Shown one piece after another: positions 1-5,483 of a DNA stretch of 5,701 nucleotides. The stretch is from positions 1 through 5,701 of the forward strand of contig DMMK01000739.1 of the NCBI GenBank assembly GCA_003453085.1, given 5' to 3'. Position 1 is the stretch's first letter, and each line of letters begins with the position of its first letter. Under the pieces are notes generated by a model. It did not search any database. It was given only the letters and a program-made list of their open reading frames with translations, and was not told the DNA's origin. This DNA comes from Verrucomicrobiales bacterium. Its GTDB lineage: Bacteria; Verrucomicrobiota; Verrucomicrobiia; Verrucomicrobiales; Verrucomicrobiaceae. Made by a program: the position numbers and the translations under genes.

Positions 1-899
1 ATCGTCATCTCACCATCGCCACTGCGCCGTCAAGGTCCTCCAGCTAGGTGATCCTGGGCAAGGACTGCCGCAAATGAGGCATCGAGGTTTTCGGAAAGGG
101 GCCCTCCGATGACGATCCAAGATCTCGGTTGGCCGGGGAACCTTCCCAGACTGCATTCCCGTCGCTTCCAGGATTTGGCTGAAGAGTTGCGCTGGTTTGG
201 AGGAGGCACGTATTGCTCTGGATCCAGGTGGAATACGATGTGTTCAAATGAATGGAGTATCGCCCAGCGAGCTTTTGGACGCTTGGGCATTTGGCAGGAT
301 CGCAACGAGCCCCAAGCGCTTCGAAAGCTTCAGTTCGGCAATGTTCAGCCCGTGGTCCCGCACTTTATCCGCGAATCCTGCTGACCCGGAGAGCGAGTTC
401 AATGGGAGTCCTTTTTTCCCATGACGCCCGCCAGAAGACCGCACAAAAACGTCGTTATCCCAAATCTTTCGGTCCGCAGTCCGAGACTGGAACGACCCGA
501 TTGAAAACCCCATCACGGCCGCCTCACGAACTCTGACCGAACCCGGCCCTCGGGACGTGTTTGGGCGTCTCAATGGAGCCACAAAACACCCACCCAAACC
601 TCCGCCATTTGAAATGGGCCTCCGAGCACCTTTTTGAACCCGTCAAACCAAGAGCGGCCTCCCAAACCCCGTAAAATCAAGCCTCGGACCACTTTCAATA
701 ACTACACACAATGTATGTAATGTGAAATTAAATGAATGAGGGGCGCTTGATTGGCTGGCTTAGCTTCGTATTATTTCTTTGAATCGTTCAACCCGTTCTT
801 GTTTCCAGTGAAGCTTACCGACTCACAAGGCACCTTTGCCAAGTCGCCGAACTGGTGATGTCACACCCGGTGCAGGTGCCACTACTGGCTTCTGATTTC
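1..899. other. Gene-poor stretch, no supportable coding region
   Basis: Several open frames of 67 to 117 codons overlap here on both strands. None has a recognisable domain, a ribosome binding site, or a consistent codon pattern, and they contradict one another, so none is called. The GC-rich left part (1-680) gives way to an AT-rich patch at about 690-790. A short perfect dyad (CCATTT-G-AAATGG) lies at 605-617. I see no tRNA, terminator or insertion-sequence end. The stretch could be a decayed gene or plain intergenic DNA; the sequence alone does not decide. Confidence 0.5.
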
Positions 900-1109
900 T
901 CACAGAACCCCTCGGAGGACCAGTAACAGTCCGCCTACGCAGCCTATCAGCCCGCACCAAAACAGCTTTTTTGTCTGTGAAGAGGCTGTTTTGCGGTGTT
1001 TGGAAGCCCCGGCTAAAAAGATCGCTCCATAAACCACAGCAAAAATGCCGAGGCCTATTTCCACGGCTCCAGCGTCAAGATGTAGGGCAAGAATTGTGTG
1101 TGGTCTCAT
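900..1109 (-). CDS. Small two-helix membrane protein, unknown function
   Basis: This 69-residue reading frame is unrecognised but has the composition of a small membrane hairpin. A hydrophobic segment at about residues 14-35 (rich in A, V, I, G and F) is followed by a short basic loop (SKHRKTASSQTKK, 36-48). A second hydrophobic segment follows at about 49-65, and the protein ends in RGVL. The basic loop would be cytoplasmic by the positive-inside rule, putting both termini outside. The ATG at 1109 is the only reasonable start. There is no well-placed Shine-Dalgarno sequence; an AAGG lies about 15 bases upstream, too far to be convincing. It has no co-directional neighbour, and the 40-bp repeat lies about 160 bp upstream. 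A perfect 9-bp inverted repeat (958-966 with 985-993) falls inside the coding sequence. Hydrophobic codon runs can arise by chance, so the call is moderate; function is not assignable. Confidence 0.45.
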   Translation of the reverse strand: MRPHTILALHLDAGAVEIGLGIFAVVYGAIFLAGASKHRKTASSQTKKLFWCGLIGCVGGLLLVLRGVL

Positions 1110-1270
1110 CGTCGGTGAGCTTAACCTTGCTAGGCCCGCTGCGCATCCTCAATGGCATTTCGAGAGCTGATATTAAAACAGCGTGCAGCAATCGGAATTC
1201 GCCGCCAATGGCTGCGCTTTGAGCCTAAAAACGGGAATGAGAAGCGTCTTTTCCTAGTGGCGCAGCCGCC

Positions 1271-1310
1271 TGAGGGGAGCGCGGACATTCGCTTCGCGGC
1301 TTCGCACTTG
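1271..1310 (-). repeat. 40-bp inverted repeat, left copy
   Basis: The reverse complement of this segment matches 1790-1829 at 37 of 40 positions by eye. The 25 bases at 1286-1310 are an exact match to 1790-1814. The core contains GCGAAGC twice in tandem (GCGAAGC CGCGAAGC). Read in one frame on the minus strand, it encodes KCEAAKRM, as does the other copy. That could mean a dispersed genomic repeat which gene finders translate by accident. Similarity stops abruptly at 1310 on the inner side and fades past 1271 on the outer side. I see no target-site duplication. Confidence 0.75.
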
Positions 1311-1452
1311 TATGCATGCCGAAACAAGATGCGGCGCAGCCTGCTGGGAACGCGTCTGTGGTTTTTTGTCTGATGCGAGGAATCAACGTCCTACAATTTA
1401 AAAGCCTGCTCGTCCCACGCTTGGATACACTATTTTATTAGTAGGTAACAAA

Positions 1453-1486
1453 CTTTTCATAAATAGTAACTTTATTTATTGAAAAG
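1453..1486. promoter_or_regulatory. AT-rich dyad upstream of the 69-residue protein gene
   Basis: The left arm (1453-1465, CTTTTCATAAATA) pairs with the right arm (1473-1486, TATTTATTGAAAAG) across a 7-base loop, with one extra T in the right arm. It sits in an AT-rich island (about 1425-1495) and ends 35 bases before the ATG at 1522. This suits a promoter or operator, but I cannot assign -35 and -10 elements with confidence. It could also be a weak RNA hairpin. Confidence 0.35.
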
Positions 1487-1521
1487 AGACTTCAAAAATG
1501 CAGAATTAGAGTCCCACGGCC

Positions 1522-1731
1522 ATGAATGCCCTCACCGCATCGACTTCCAACGGCACCAGACCTGAAACCTTCGAGCTTCAAGCCATGATTGAAGGTCTTT
1601 CGAAGAAGTATCCCCACTTCACAGTCCAGGCCCTTGGAGAGGCTATCTTGGTCGCAAAGTGGGGAGCTAAAGAAGGCGAATGTGGCCGCGACTTCTTGAA
1701 GCGGGTGGAACAGTTTTTGGAGACGAGGTGA
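1522..1731 (+). CDS. Small protein of unknown function (69 residues)
   Basis: I do not recognise the family. The translation reads like a real soluble protein. A polar, disordered N-terminus (residues 1-16, rich in T, S and N) precedes a probable helix (FELQAMIEGLSKKY, 17-30). Two further amphipathic helices follow (VQALGEAILVAKWG, 35-48, and CGRDFLKRVEQFLETR, 54-69). Codons are varied and balanced, and no better frame overlaps it. The ATG at 1522 is preceded by no Shine-Dalgarno sequence; an earlier ATG at 1498 is in a frame that stops after two further codons. Upstream is an AT-rich dyad and downstream, within 60 bp, the right copy of the 40-bp repeat. The two repeat copies point in opposite directions and enclose this gene, so it might be cargo of a small mobile or recombining segment, though no recombinase is visible. 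It lacks membrane segments and a signal peptide, so it is probably cytoplasmic. Confidence 0.5.
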   Translation: MNALTASTSNGTRPETFELQAMIEGLSKKYPHFTVQALGEAILVAKWGAKEGECGRDFLKRVEQFLETR

Positions 1732-1789
1732 GCCGCACGAAGCCGGAGCCAAGTCAGGCGACTTCGTCGCATGGTTTTAGGATTGCGGT

Positions 1790-1829
1790 CAAGTGCGAAG
1801 CCGCGAAGCGAATGACCACGCTCCTCTCA
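1790..1829 (+). repeat. 40-bp inverted repeat, right copy
   Basis: This is the partner of the repeat at 1271-1310, in opposite orientation and about 480 bp away. The first 25 bases (1790-1814) are an exact match. The remaining 15 differ at three positions (1815, 1818 and 1825). Matching stops sharply to the left of 1790. It follows the small gene ending at 1731. It is too far from that stop, and lacks the U-tract, to be a terminator. Confidence 0.75.
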
Positions 1830-1983
1830 ATGCCATCTGACTCGCAAGGTGAGCTGCCAAAGTCAACGTTTTGGCCAACCTCAGCCCCCTTCCGCAGAGA
1901 TCCGGGATCTTCGACAACTTTTTCATTCCTGTTTTAGGTTAAGTCTGTGTGTCGGGGCGCTTCCACTCATTTCAAGGAGGCGG

Positions 1984-2060
1984 CCGCTTGACGAATGGGT
2001 CCCCTGCCCGGTCTTGATGCGTCAAGTGGATGAGGGCGTCATAGGTCGCTTGACCTATGA
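1984..2060 (+). promoter_or_regulatory. Operator-like cluster: three CTTGAC boxes and a perfect 9-bp dyad
   Basis: Three copies of a CCGCTTGACG-like element are visible: CCGCTTGACG at 1984-1993 (plus), CCACTTGACG read on the minus strand at 2029-2020, and TCGCTTGACC at 2046-2055 (plus). The third lies inside a perfect dyad: TCATAGGTC (2039-2047), GCTT, GACCTATGA (2052-2060). A smaller dyad, CTTGA-TGCG-TCAAG, is at 2013-2026. The dyad overlaps the probable -35 hexamer, a position where a repressor or activator would act. Identity of any regulator is unknown. Confidence 0.4.
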
Positions 2061-2078
2061 AATGAGCTGTTTTATATG
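2050..2078 (+). promoter_or_regulatory. Probable sigma-70-type promoter
   Basis: TTGACC (2050-2055) matches the -35 consensus at five of six positions. A 17-base spacer leads to TATATG (2073-2078), a moderate -10. Transcription would begin near 2084-2086, only about 5-7 bases before the ATG at 2091. The message would then be leaderless or nearly so, which agrees with the absence of a Shine-Dalgarno sequence. It also argues against the earlier in-frame ATG at 2076, which lies within the -10 element. Confidence 0.45.
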
Positions 2079-2090
2079 GTAATTATAACC

Positions 2091-2516
2091 ATGAGCGGCA
2101 AGGAATCTTTCGCTACTTACCGGGAGTTGGCTGTGCTACGCAGCTCCTTGAACCGGGTCATTTGGCTGCTGATTGGGTTGGCCCTTTTTCCGCTGCTGCT
2201 CCTCATTGCCCTCTTGATCCCGCAGACCGCCGCGCCGATCTGGGGTGCGCTCAAGGAGATCTCGGTGCCGCCAGGCGTCTTTGAGACGAAGCAGGAAATT
2301 CATCAGACGGTGCATTTGTATCAGTCGGGCGGCGAGCTAAGGCACCCAACCCAAGAAAAGGGCGGCAACACGCCGGTGGTGTCTTTTGTGCCGGATCCGA
2401 GCAATCCTGATGGCCACATCATCACCGGGGTGAAGTATGTGGAGGTGGAGCATGAAACCATGATTCCGGCGAGGAAGGCTTTGCCGGCGGCTCCGAATTC
2501 CAGCCGGGCAGATTGA
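2091..2516 (+). CDS. Single-pass membrane protein of unknown function (141 residues)
   Basis: I do not recognise a family. Residues 1-22 are polar and net positive (K4, R11, R17, R22). A strong transmembrane helix follows (about 23-44, IWLLIGLALFPLLLLIALLI), then a hydrophilic C-terminal part of about 95 residues. By the positive-inside rule the N-terminus is cytoplasmic and the C-terminus periplasmic. The helix is not followed by an Ala-x-Ala cleavage site, so it looks like an anchor, not a cleaved signal. The C-terminal part holds short beta-prone stretches (VVSFVPD and ITGVKYVEVEHETMI) and a low-complexity tail (ALPAAPNSSRAD). The start at 2091 is preferred to the in-frame ATG at 2076 because the latter sits in the apparent -10 box. 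Codons are GC-ending and natural. No gene is close enough on the same strand to form an operon. That it is a real gene is fairly likely; its role is unknown. Confidence 0.65.
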   Translation: MSGKESFATYRELAVLRSSLNRVIWLLIGLALFPLLLLIALLIPQTAAPIWGALKEISVPPGVFETKQEIHQTVHLYQSGGELRHPTQEKGGNTPVVSFVPDPSNPDGHIITGVKYVEVEHETMIPARKALPAAPNSSRAD

Positions 2517-3017
2517 GGTGCTGGTATGGCGTGGAGTGCACTGAATCCGTGGTCCCCTGCCCTGATTTTGGTGTTTTCCAAGTGTCCGTGAGAGGTGTGA
2601 AAAGGGTGTTTAATGGGTTGATTGTTAACCTGTATTAATTAGTTGAGAGGCTGGAGATTTGATGGCTTGGTGGAAAATCGAGCGTCTGCTTCGGCTTCGG
2701 GGATTTTTCGAGCTAAAGCTCTGGAGTACTTTAGTGCGCGTGAGCGACCTCAAACTTTGAGTGGGGCTGTTTGTGGATGTCGGGACCGTGGGGCACTTCC
2801 GCGATCTCAGGATCATTCCAGCTCCCTGACGATGCTGTGTTGCTGTGGCCTGCCCCGGAGAAGTTGGTTTCTCTCCCTGCTTTTTTGAGCTTTCATGAAA
2901 TCATGTTTGCAGCGTGAAAAGCATCCTTGTTGATTGATTATTAACAAATATTAAGCATTTTGGTTTTCGGTCTTTTCGAGTTTGAGCCCCTTGAGGCGGA
3001 GCCATGAGAACCCCCAC
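2517..3017. other. Intergenic stretch with no supportable gene
   Basis: Open frames of 63 to 86 codons occur on both strands but have no domain, start signal or convincing composition. Short structures are visible: a dyad GAGCT-AA-AGCTC (2710-2721) overlapping a second, CTAAAG (2713-2718) with CTTTAG (2729-2734). There is also a weak GGAGA/TCTCC stem near 2858-2877, followed within a few bases by a T-run (2881-2886). The last may be a poor terminator for the plus-strand gene ending at 2516, but it is 340 bp away. The far right (2930-2960) is AT-rich. Confidence 0.5.
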
Positions 3018-3053
3018 AAAAAAGCCCCCTGCCCCGGAATGGGAGCAGAGGGC
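3018..3053 (-). terminator. Rho-independent terminator of the porin gene
   Basis: Read on the minus strand, GCCCTCTGCTCC (3053-3042) pairs with GGGGCAGGGGGC (3035-3024) over 12 base pairs, two of them G-T wobbles. The loop is short (CATTCC) and six Ts follow directly (3023-3018). The structure begins 22 bases after the porin stop codon. A strong GC stem, tight loop and immediate T-run make this a textbook intrinsic terminator, and the porin transcript very probably ends here. Confidence 0.9.
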
Positions 3054-3075
3054 GATGTGGGGAAACCGGGTGGGT

Positions 3076-4482
3076 TTAGAAGCGGATGGTGGTCTGGAGG
3101 CCGAGGACCCAGGCATCTGGGATGGCTTCGGTGGCGAAACCTGCACGGGCACCGGGATGGATGACGTATTGCAGGCTGGCCTGGAGGGTCCACCAAGCGG
3201 CGAGCTGCAGCTTGTAGTTCATTTCGAGGACACCTTCGTAGTCGGCTTCTTTGATGCCCAGGCCAGGCAGGATCTTGTTGGCATCGCGCTGGGCACGGGT
3301 GACGTCTTCGCTGATCTTCAGGTAGGAAGCACCGAAACCGAGGGTGTCGTAGTCGCGGCCGGGGATGAGACCTTTGAAGACGAGGCCGCCATCAATGCCG
3401 AATTCGGCGAGGTTGCGGTCGGCAGGAGCGCCAGCGACACGGAAGAAACCGATGATGCCCTGCTGGGCGGGATCTTCATGACCGGCTTCGCGCCAGAGCA
3501 TCTGCTCGGCCAGGACGTAGGCACCGTAGTTGCCCTGGTGGACTTCGGGGGTAACTCCAAAGCCTGACAAGCCCGTGGTGTAGATGTCGTAGAATTCGTC
3601 GGTGTGGTAATAGCCGCCGACCTTGTAGTTGCCGGGCAGGCCGGTGTCGCCTTTGCCCTGGTTCAGGCGGTAGCCGGCCTCGAAGTACATGAGGGCGCCT
3701 TCTTCACTGCGGAGGGCGAGGCGGGTGCCGGAGGAGCTGTCGTCCGGATTGCCATCATAAATGGCGGCTTTGATGTAGAAGCTGTCGGTGGGCTGCCATT
3801 TCACCAATGCGCCGAGGGAGGCGTAGGGGGTAGAAGGAAGGGAGTGGGAGCCTGGCGGGAAACCTGGGATGTCGTACAGGTTGAACGCCATCGTCGGGAA
3901 GAAGAAGGTCTGGTTCAGGAAGTTGATGGAAGCCAGCGAGTTGTAGAGCTCGGGCATGATGAAGTCACGGTCCACGGAGAGGAGACCAGCCTTGATGGTG
4001 AGCTTTTTGTCGAAGAGCCGCTGGTACCAGGCCTGCCAGAGGCGGGTATCGGCGGGGAAATCCACGAGGTTGGTCTTGTTCAGGTCGCCCACGTAGGTGG
4101 CAGCGAAGGGATCCCCCTCCAGGGAGACGCCGGAGACGTGGAAATGACCACCTTTCCAGAAGCCGAGCTTTTCCGTATCCAGATCCAGGGCGGCGAGGAA
4201 GCCGTGCTGGTAGGCGGACCCGGCGCGGAGGCCGCCACTGAGGTTGGTGGGCATGGAGCCGACGTAGAAGAACTCAAACTCCACGCCATTTTCCGCCAGC
4301 CGGGAGCGGAGGCCGCCCCAGTCGCCCAGCATGTAATCCTGCATGAAGTAGCGCTCCAGCTTGGAAGTTTGGGGCTGGATGGCTTCAGCGGGTGGCGGCG
4401 GGCTGCCCGCGTGGGACAGGAGGGCGCAGCTCGACAAAAGGGAGGCGAGGGCAGCAATCGGGGTGGGTGTGCGTGTCTTCAT
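3076..4482 (-). CDS. OprB-family carbohydrate-selective porin
   Basis: This 468-residue outer-membrane beta-barrel protein should let sugars or other small solutes diffuse into the periplasm. The N-terminus is a signal peptide (MKTRT, then a hydrophobic stretch to about 25) with likely cleavage after SHA at 26/27. The OprB hallmark LGDWGGLRSRLAENGVEF follows at residues 52-69. The centre has the family pattern SINFLNQTFFFPTMAFN (185-201), and PYASLGALVKWQPTDSFYIKAAIYDGNPD (219-247) resembles the LxYQPTD..LxAAVFNGDP region of OprB. The end (EMNYKLQLAAWWTLQASLQYVIHPG, 420-444) is the typical last-strands motif, and the C-terminal residue is phenylalanine, the usual signal for barrel assembly. 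Length matches the family. The ATG at 4480-4482 has no Shine-Dalgarno sequence. An AT-rich palindromic region precedes the gene and a strong terminator follows, so it is probably transcribed alone. Substrate cannot be read from sequence. LSSC (16-19) could be a lipobox, but the SHA site is more usual. The long opposite-strand frames are shadows. Confidence 0.93.
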   Translation of the reverse strand: MKTRTPTPIAALASLLSSCALLSHAGSPPPPAEAIQPQTSKLERYFMQDYMLGDWGGLRSRLAENGVEFEFFYVGSMPTNLSGGLRAGSAYQHGFLAALDLDTEKLGFWKGGHFHVSGVSLEGDPFAATYVGDLNKTNLVDFPADTRLWQAWYQRLFDKKLTIKAGLLSVDRDFIMPELYNSLASINFLNQTFFFPTMAFNLYDIPGFPPGSHSLPSTPYASLGALVKWQPTDSFYIKAAIYDGNPDDSSSGTRLALRSEEGALMYFEAGYRLNQGKGDTGLPGNYKVGGYYHTDEFYDIYTTGLSGFGVTPEVHQGNYGAYVLAEQMLWREAGHEDPAQQGIIGFFRVAGAPADRNLAEFGIDGGLVFKGLIPGRDYDTLGFGASYLKISEDVTRAQRDANKILPGLGIKEADYEGVLEMNYKLQLAAWWTLQASLQYVIHPGARAGFATEAIPDAWVLGLQTTIRF

Positions 4483-4502
4483 CGGGAATTGAAGTTATAT
4501 TA

Positions 4503-4536
4503 TTTATAAATATTATATATTTATAAAGTTTGCCAA
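4503..4536 (-). promoter_or_regulatory. AT-rich promoter/operator region of the porin gene
   Basis: A perfect inverted repeat, TTTATAAATA (4503-4512), TTATA, TATTTATAAA (4518-4527), lies 21-45 bases before the porin start. Each arm contains the 8-base palindrome TTTATAAA, the two copies 17 bp apart. A candidate -35 (TTGGCA on the minus strand, 4536-4531) is followed after 18 bases by TATTTA (4512-4507) as a weak -10; other -10 choices (TATAAT, 13 bases away) have poor spacing. That this is the promoter region is likely by position and composition; the exact hexamers are not secure. The symmetry could be an operator or simple AT richness. Confidence 0.4.
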
Positions 4537-4651
4537 CAGTTTATTTGAACAAAAGATCAGGATGCCTTTTGCAATGTCGGTTTTCAAGACTTTTTCCCCG
4601 ATGAGACCCGCTGCCGTGCAGAGGCTTGCTTAGAGCACCTCGCCTGAATCG

Positions 4652-5433
4652 TCAGGTGTGTGACTGGGGCTGGGCGGTGGCGGCGGGGTGCCCAGGCATG
4701 GAAGTGGCCCCGCATTCCCTGACCTGGGTTTCCAGCCTGTCCTGAAAACGGGCCAGGGATTCCTGACAGCGCTGGACAAAACTGGCGGTACTGAGACCGA
4801 TGGCCCGCAAGCAATGGCGGTGATCCCAGGCGACGACACGGCTAGTGAGGGCATGGATGAGGCGAAACTGGCAGGTCCAGAGCCAGCGACCGACGGGCGT
4901 GAAGGTGGCGAGGCGCTCCGCCAGGAACTGGCGCTGGAACTCGAGGTGCTTCATTTCATCGCGAAGGATCTGGCGGCAGGCGGTGTGGATGGAGGCATCC
5001 TGCACACGGAGGTAGAGGCTGCCGTAGTAAACCTCGGCAATGAGTTCGGCGGTGAGGAGGACCTGGATGGCAAACTCCAGATTCACCAGGAAACGGAGGC
5101 GGCGGAAGACGGAATTGGTCCACTGCTTTTCCAGGAGGCTACCGCCGAGGTGGAGGACCATGCGGCTGAGGAGGCGGGAGTGGGCTTGCTCCTCGCAGAC
5201 GAAGAGATCAATGGCGCGCTGGTAGCCACGGAAGTTTTCCAGCGGGGCGACCTCCCGGCATAACGGCGAAGGCGGGAGCCGGTGCCGGATTCCCCCAGCT
5301 GGAAGATGGCCAGGGAATGGGCCAGCGGGAGGCGTACGGAATCTGGCAGCGGGGCGGGCTGATCGTCAAAGGTGATCTGGTCATGCACGGAGGCGTTGGT
5401 TTGGAAATGATGGATCCAGAAGGCGGTGTTCAT
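4652..5433 (-). pseudogene. Ferritin-like di-iron protein gene, interrupted by a one-base frameshift
   Basis: The gene starts at ATG 5433 and ends at TGA 4652, but the frame changes at about 5254-5258. Reading RRYA and then REVAPLENFRGYQ needs one extra base in GCCGGGAGG, as if one C were lost. Repaired, the protein is about 260 residues with all ligands of a ferritin-like di-iron four-helix bundle: E48 (QLGESG), E82-x-x-H85 (CEEQAH), E130 or E134 (LLTAELIAEVYYG), and E160-x-x-H163 (DEMKH). No signal peptide is seen, so it should be cytoplasmic. Such proteins oxidise substrates, scavenge oxidants or store iron; which applies is unknown. An AurF-like N-oxygenase is less likely because the extra histidine before the last ExxH is absent. 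The C-tail (GATSMPGHPAATAQPQSHT) is low complexity. It starts 50 bp after the ispH stop on the same strand, so co-transcription is likely. No clear terminator follows. Both halves are otherwise intact, which suggests a recent mutation or a sequencing error. Confidence 0.8.
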
Positions 5434-5483
5434 AAGGAAAAGTGTTTAATAGGGTTTTAGGATGTGTAGGGATGCGGGTCTTC

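Noticed and set aside
109..597. Several overlapping frames of 75 to 117 codons on both strands
   Set aside because: They contradict each other, have no recognisable motif, and show no start signals or consistent codon pattern.
958..993. Perfect 9-bp inverted repeat CAAAACAGC / GCTGTTTTG with an 18-base loop, considered as a terminator
   Set aside because: The stem is AT-rich, the loop is long, the T-run is inside the loop, and it lies within a probable coding sequence.
1130..1373. Frames of 65 codons (minus) and 73 codons (plus) over the left repeat
   Set aside because: They run across the 40-bp repeat, and the KCEAAKRM stretch recurs in the other copy, so they look like accidental translations of repeat DNA.
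2858..2886. GGAGA/TCTCC stem followed by a T-run, considered as a terminator for the 141-residue protein gene
   Set aside because: It is only five base pairs, has a long loop, and is about 340 bp after the stop codon.
3004..3567. Plus-strand open frame of 187 codons
   Set aside because: It runs antisense through the porin C-terminus and across the terminator, and has no domain or start signal.
3604..4509. Long plus-strand open frame (301 codons) opposite the porin gene
   Set aside because: It is antisense to a clearly recognised OprB porin and its composition (long runs of G, E, V and A) is typical of the reverse complement of a GC-rich gene.
4664..4690. G-rich run resembling a G-quadruplex
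   Set aside because: G runs are uneven and lie within the 3' coding end of the ferritin-like gene, where GC-rich codons explain them.
5245..5262. Programmed -1 frameshifting in the ferritin-like gene
   Set aside because: There is no X-XXY-YYZ slippery heptamer, and the purine-rich GGGAGG sits at the junction, not at the usual distance upstream.
4688..5263. Plus-strand open frame of 191 codons
   Set aside because: It is antisense to the ferritin-like gene, whose metal-ligand motifs show the true strand.
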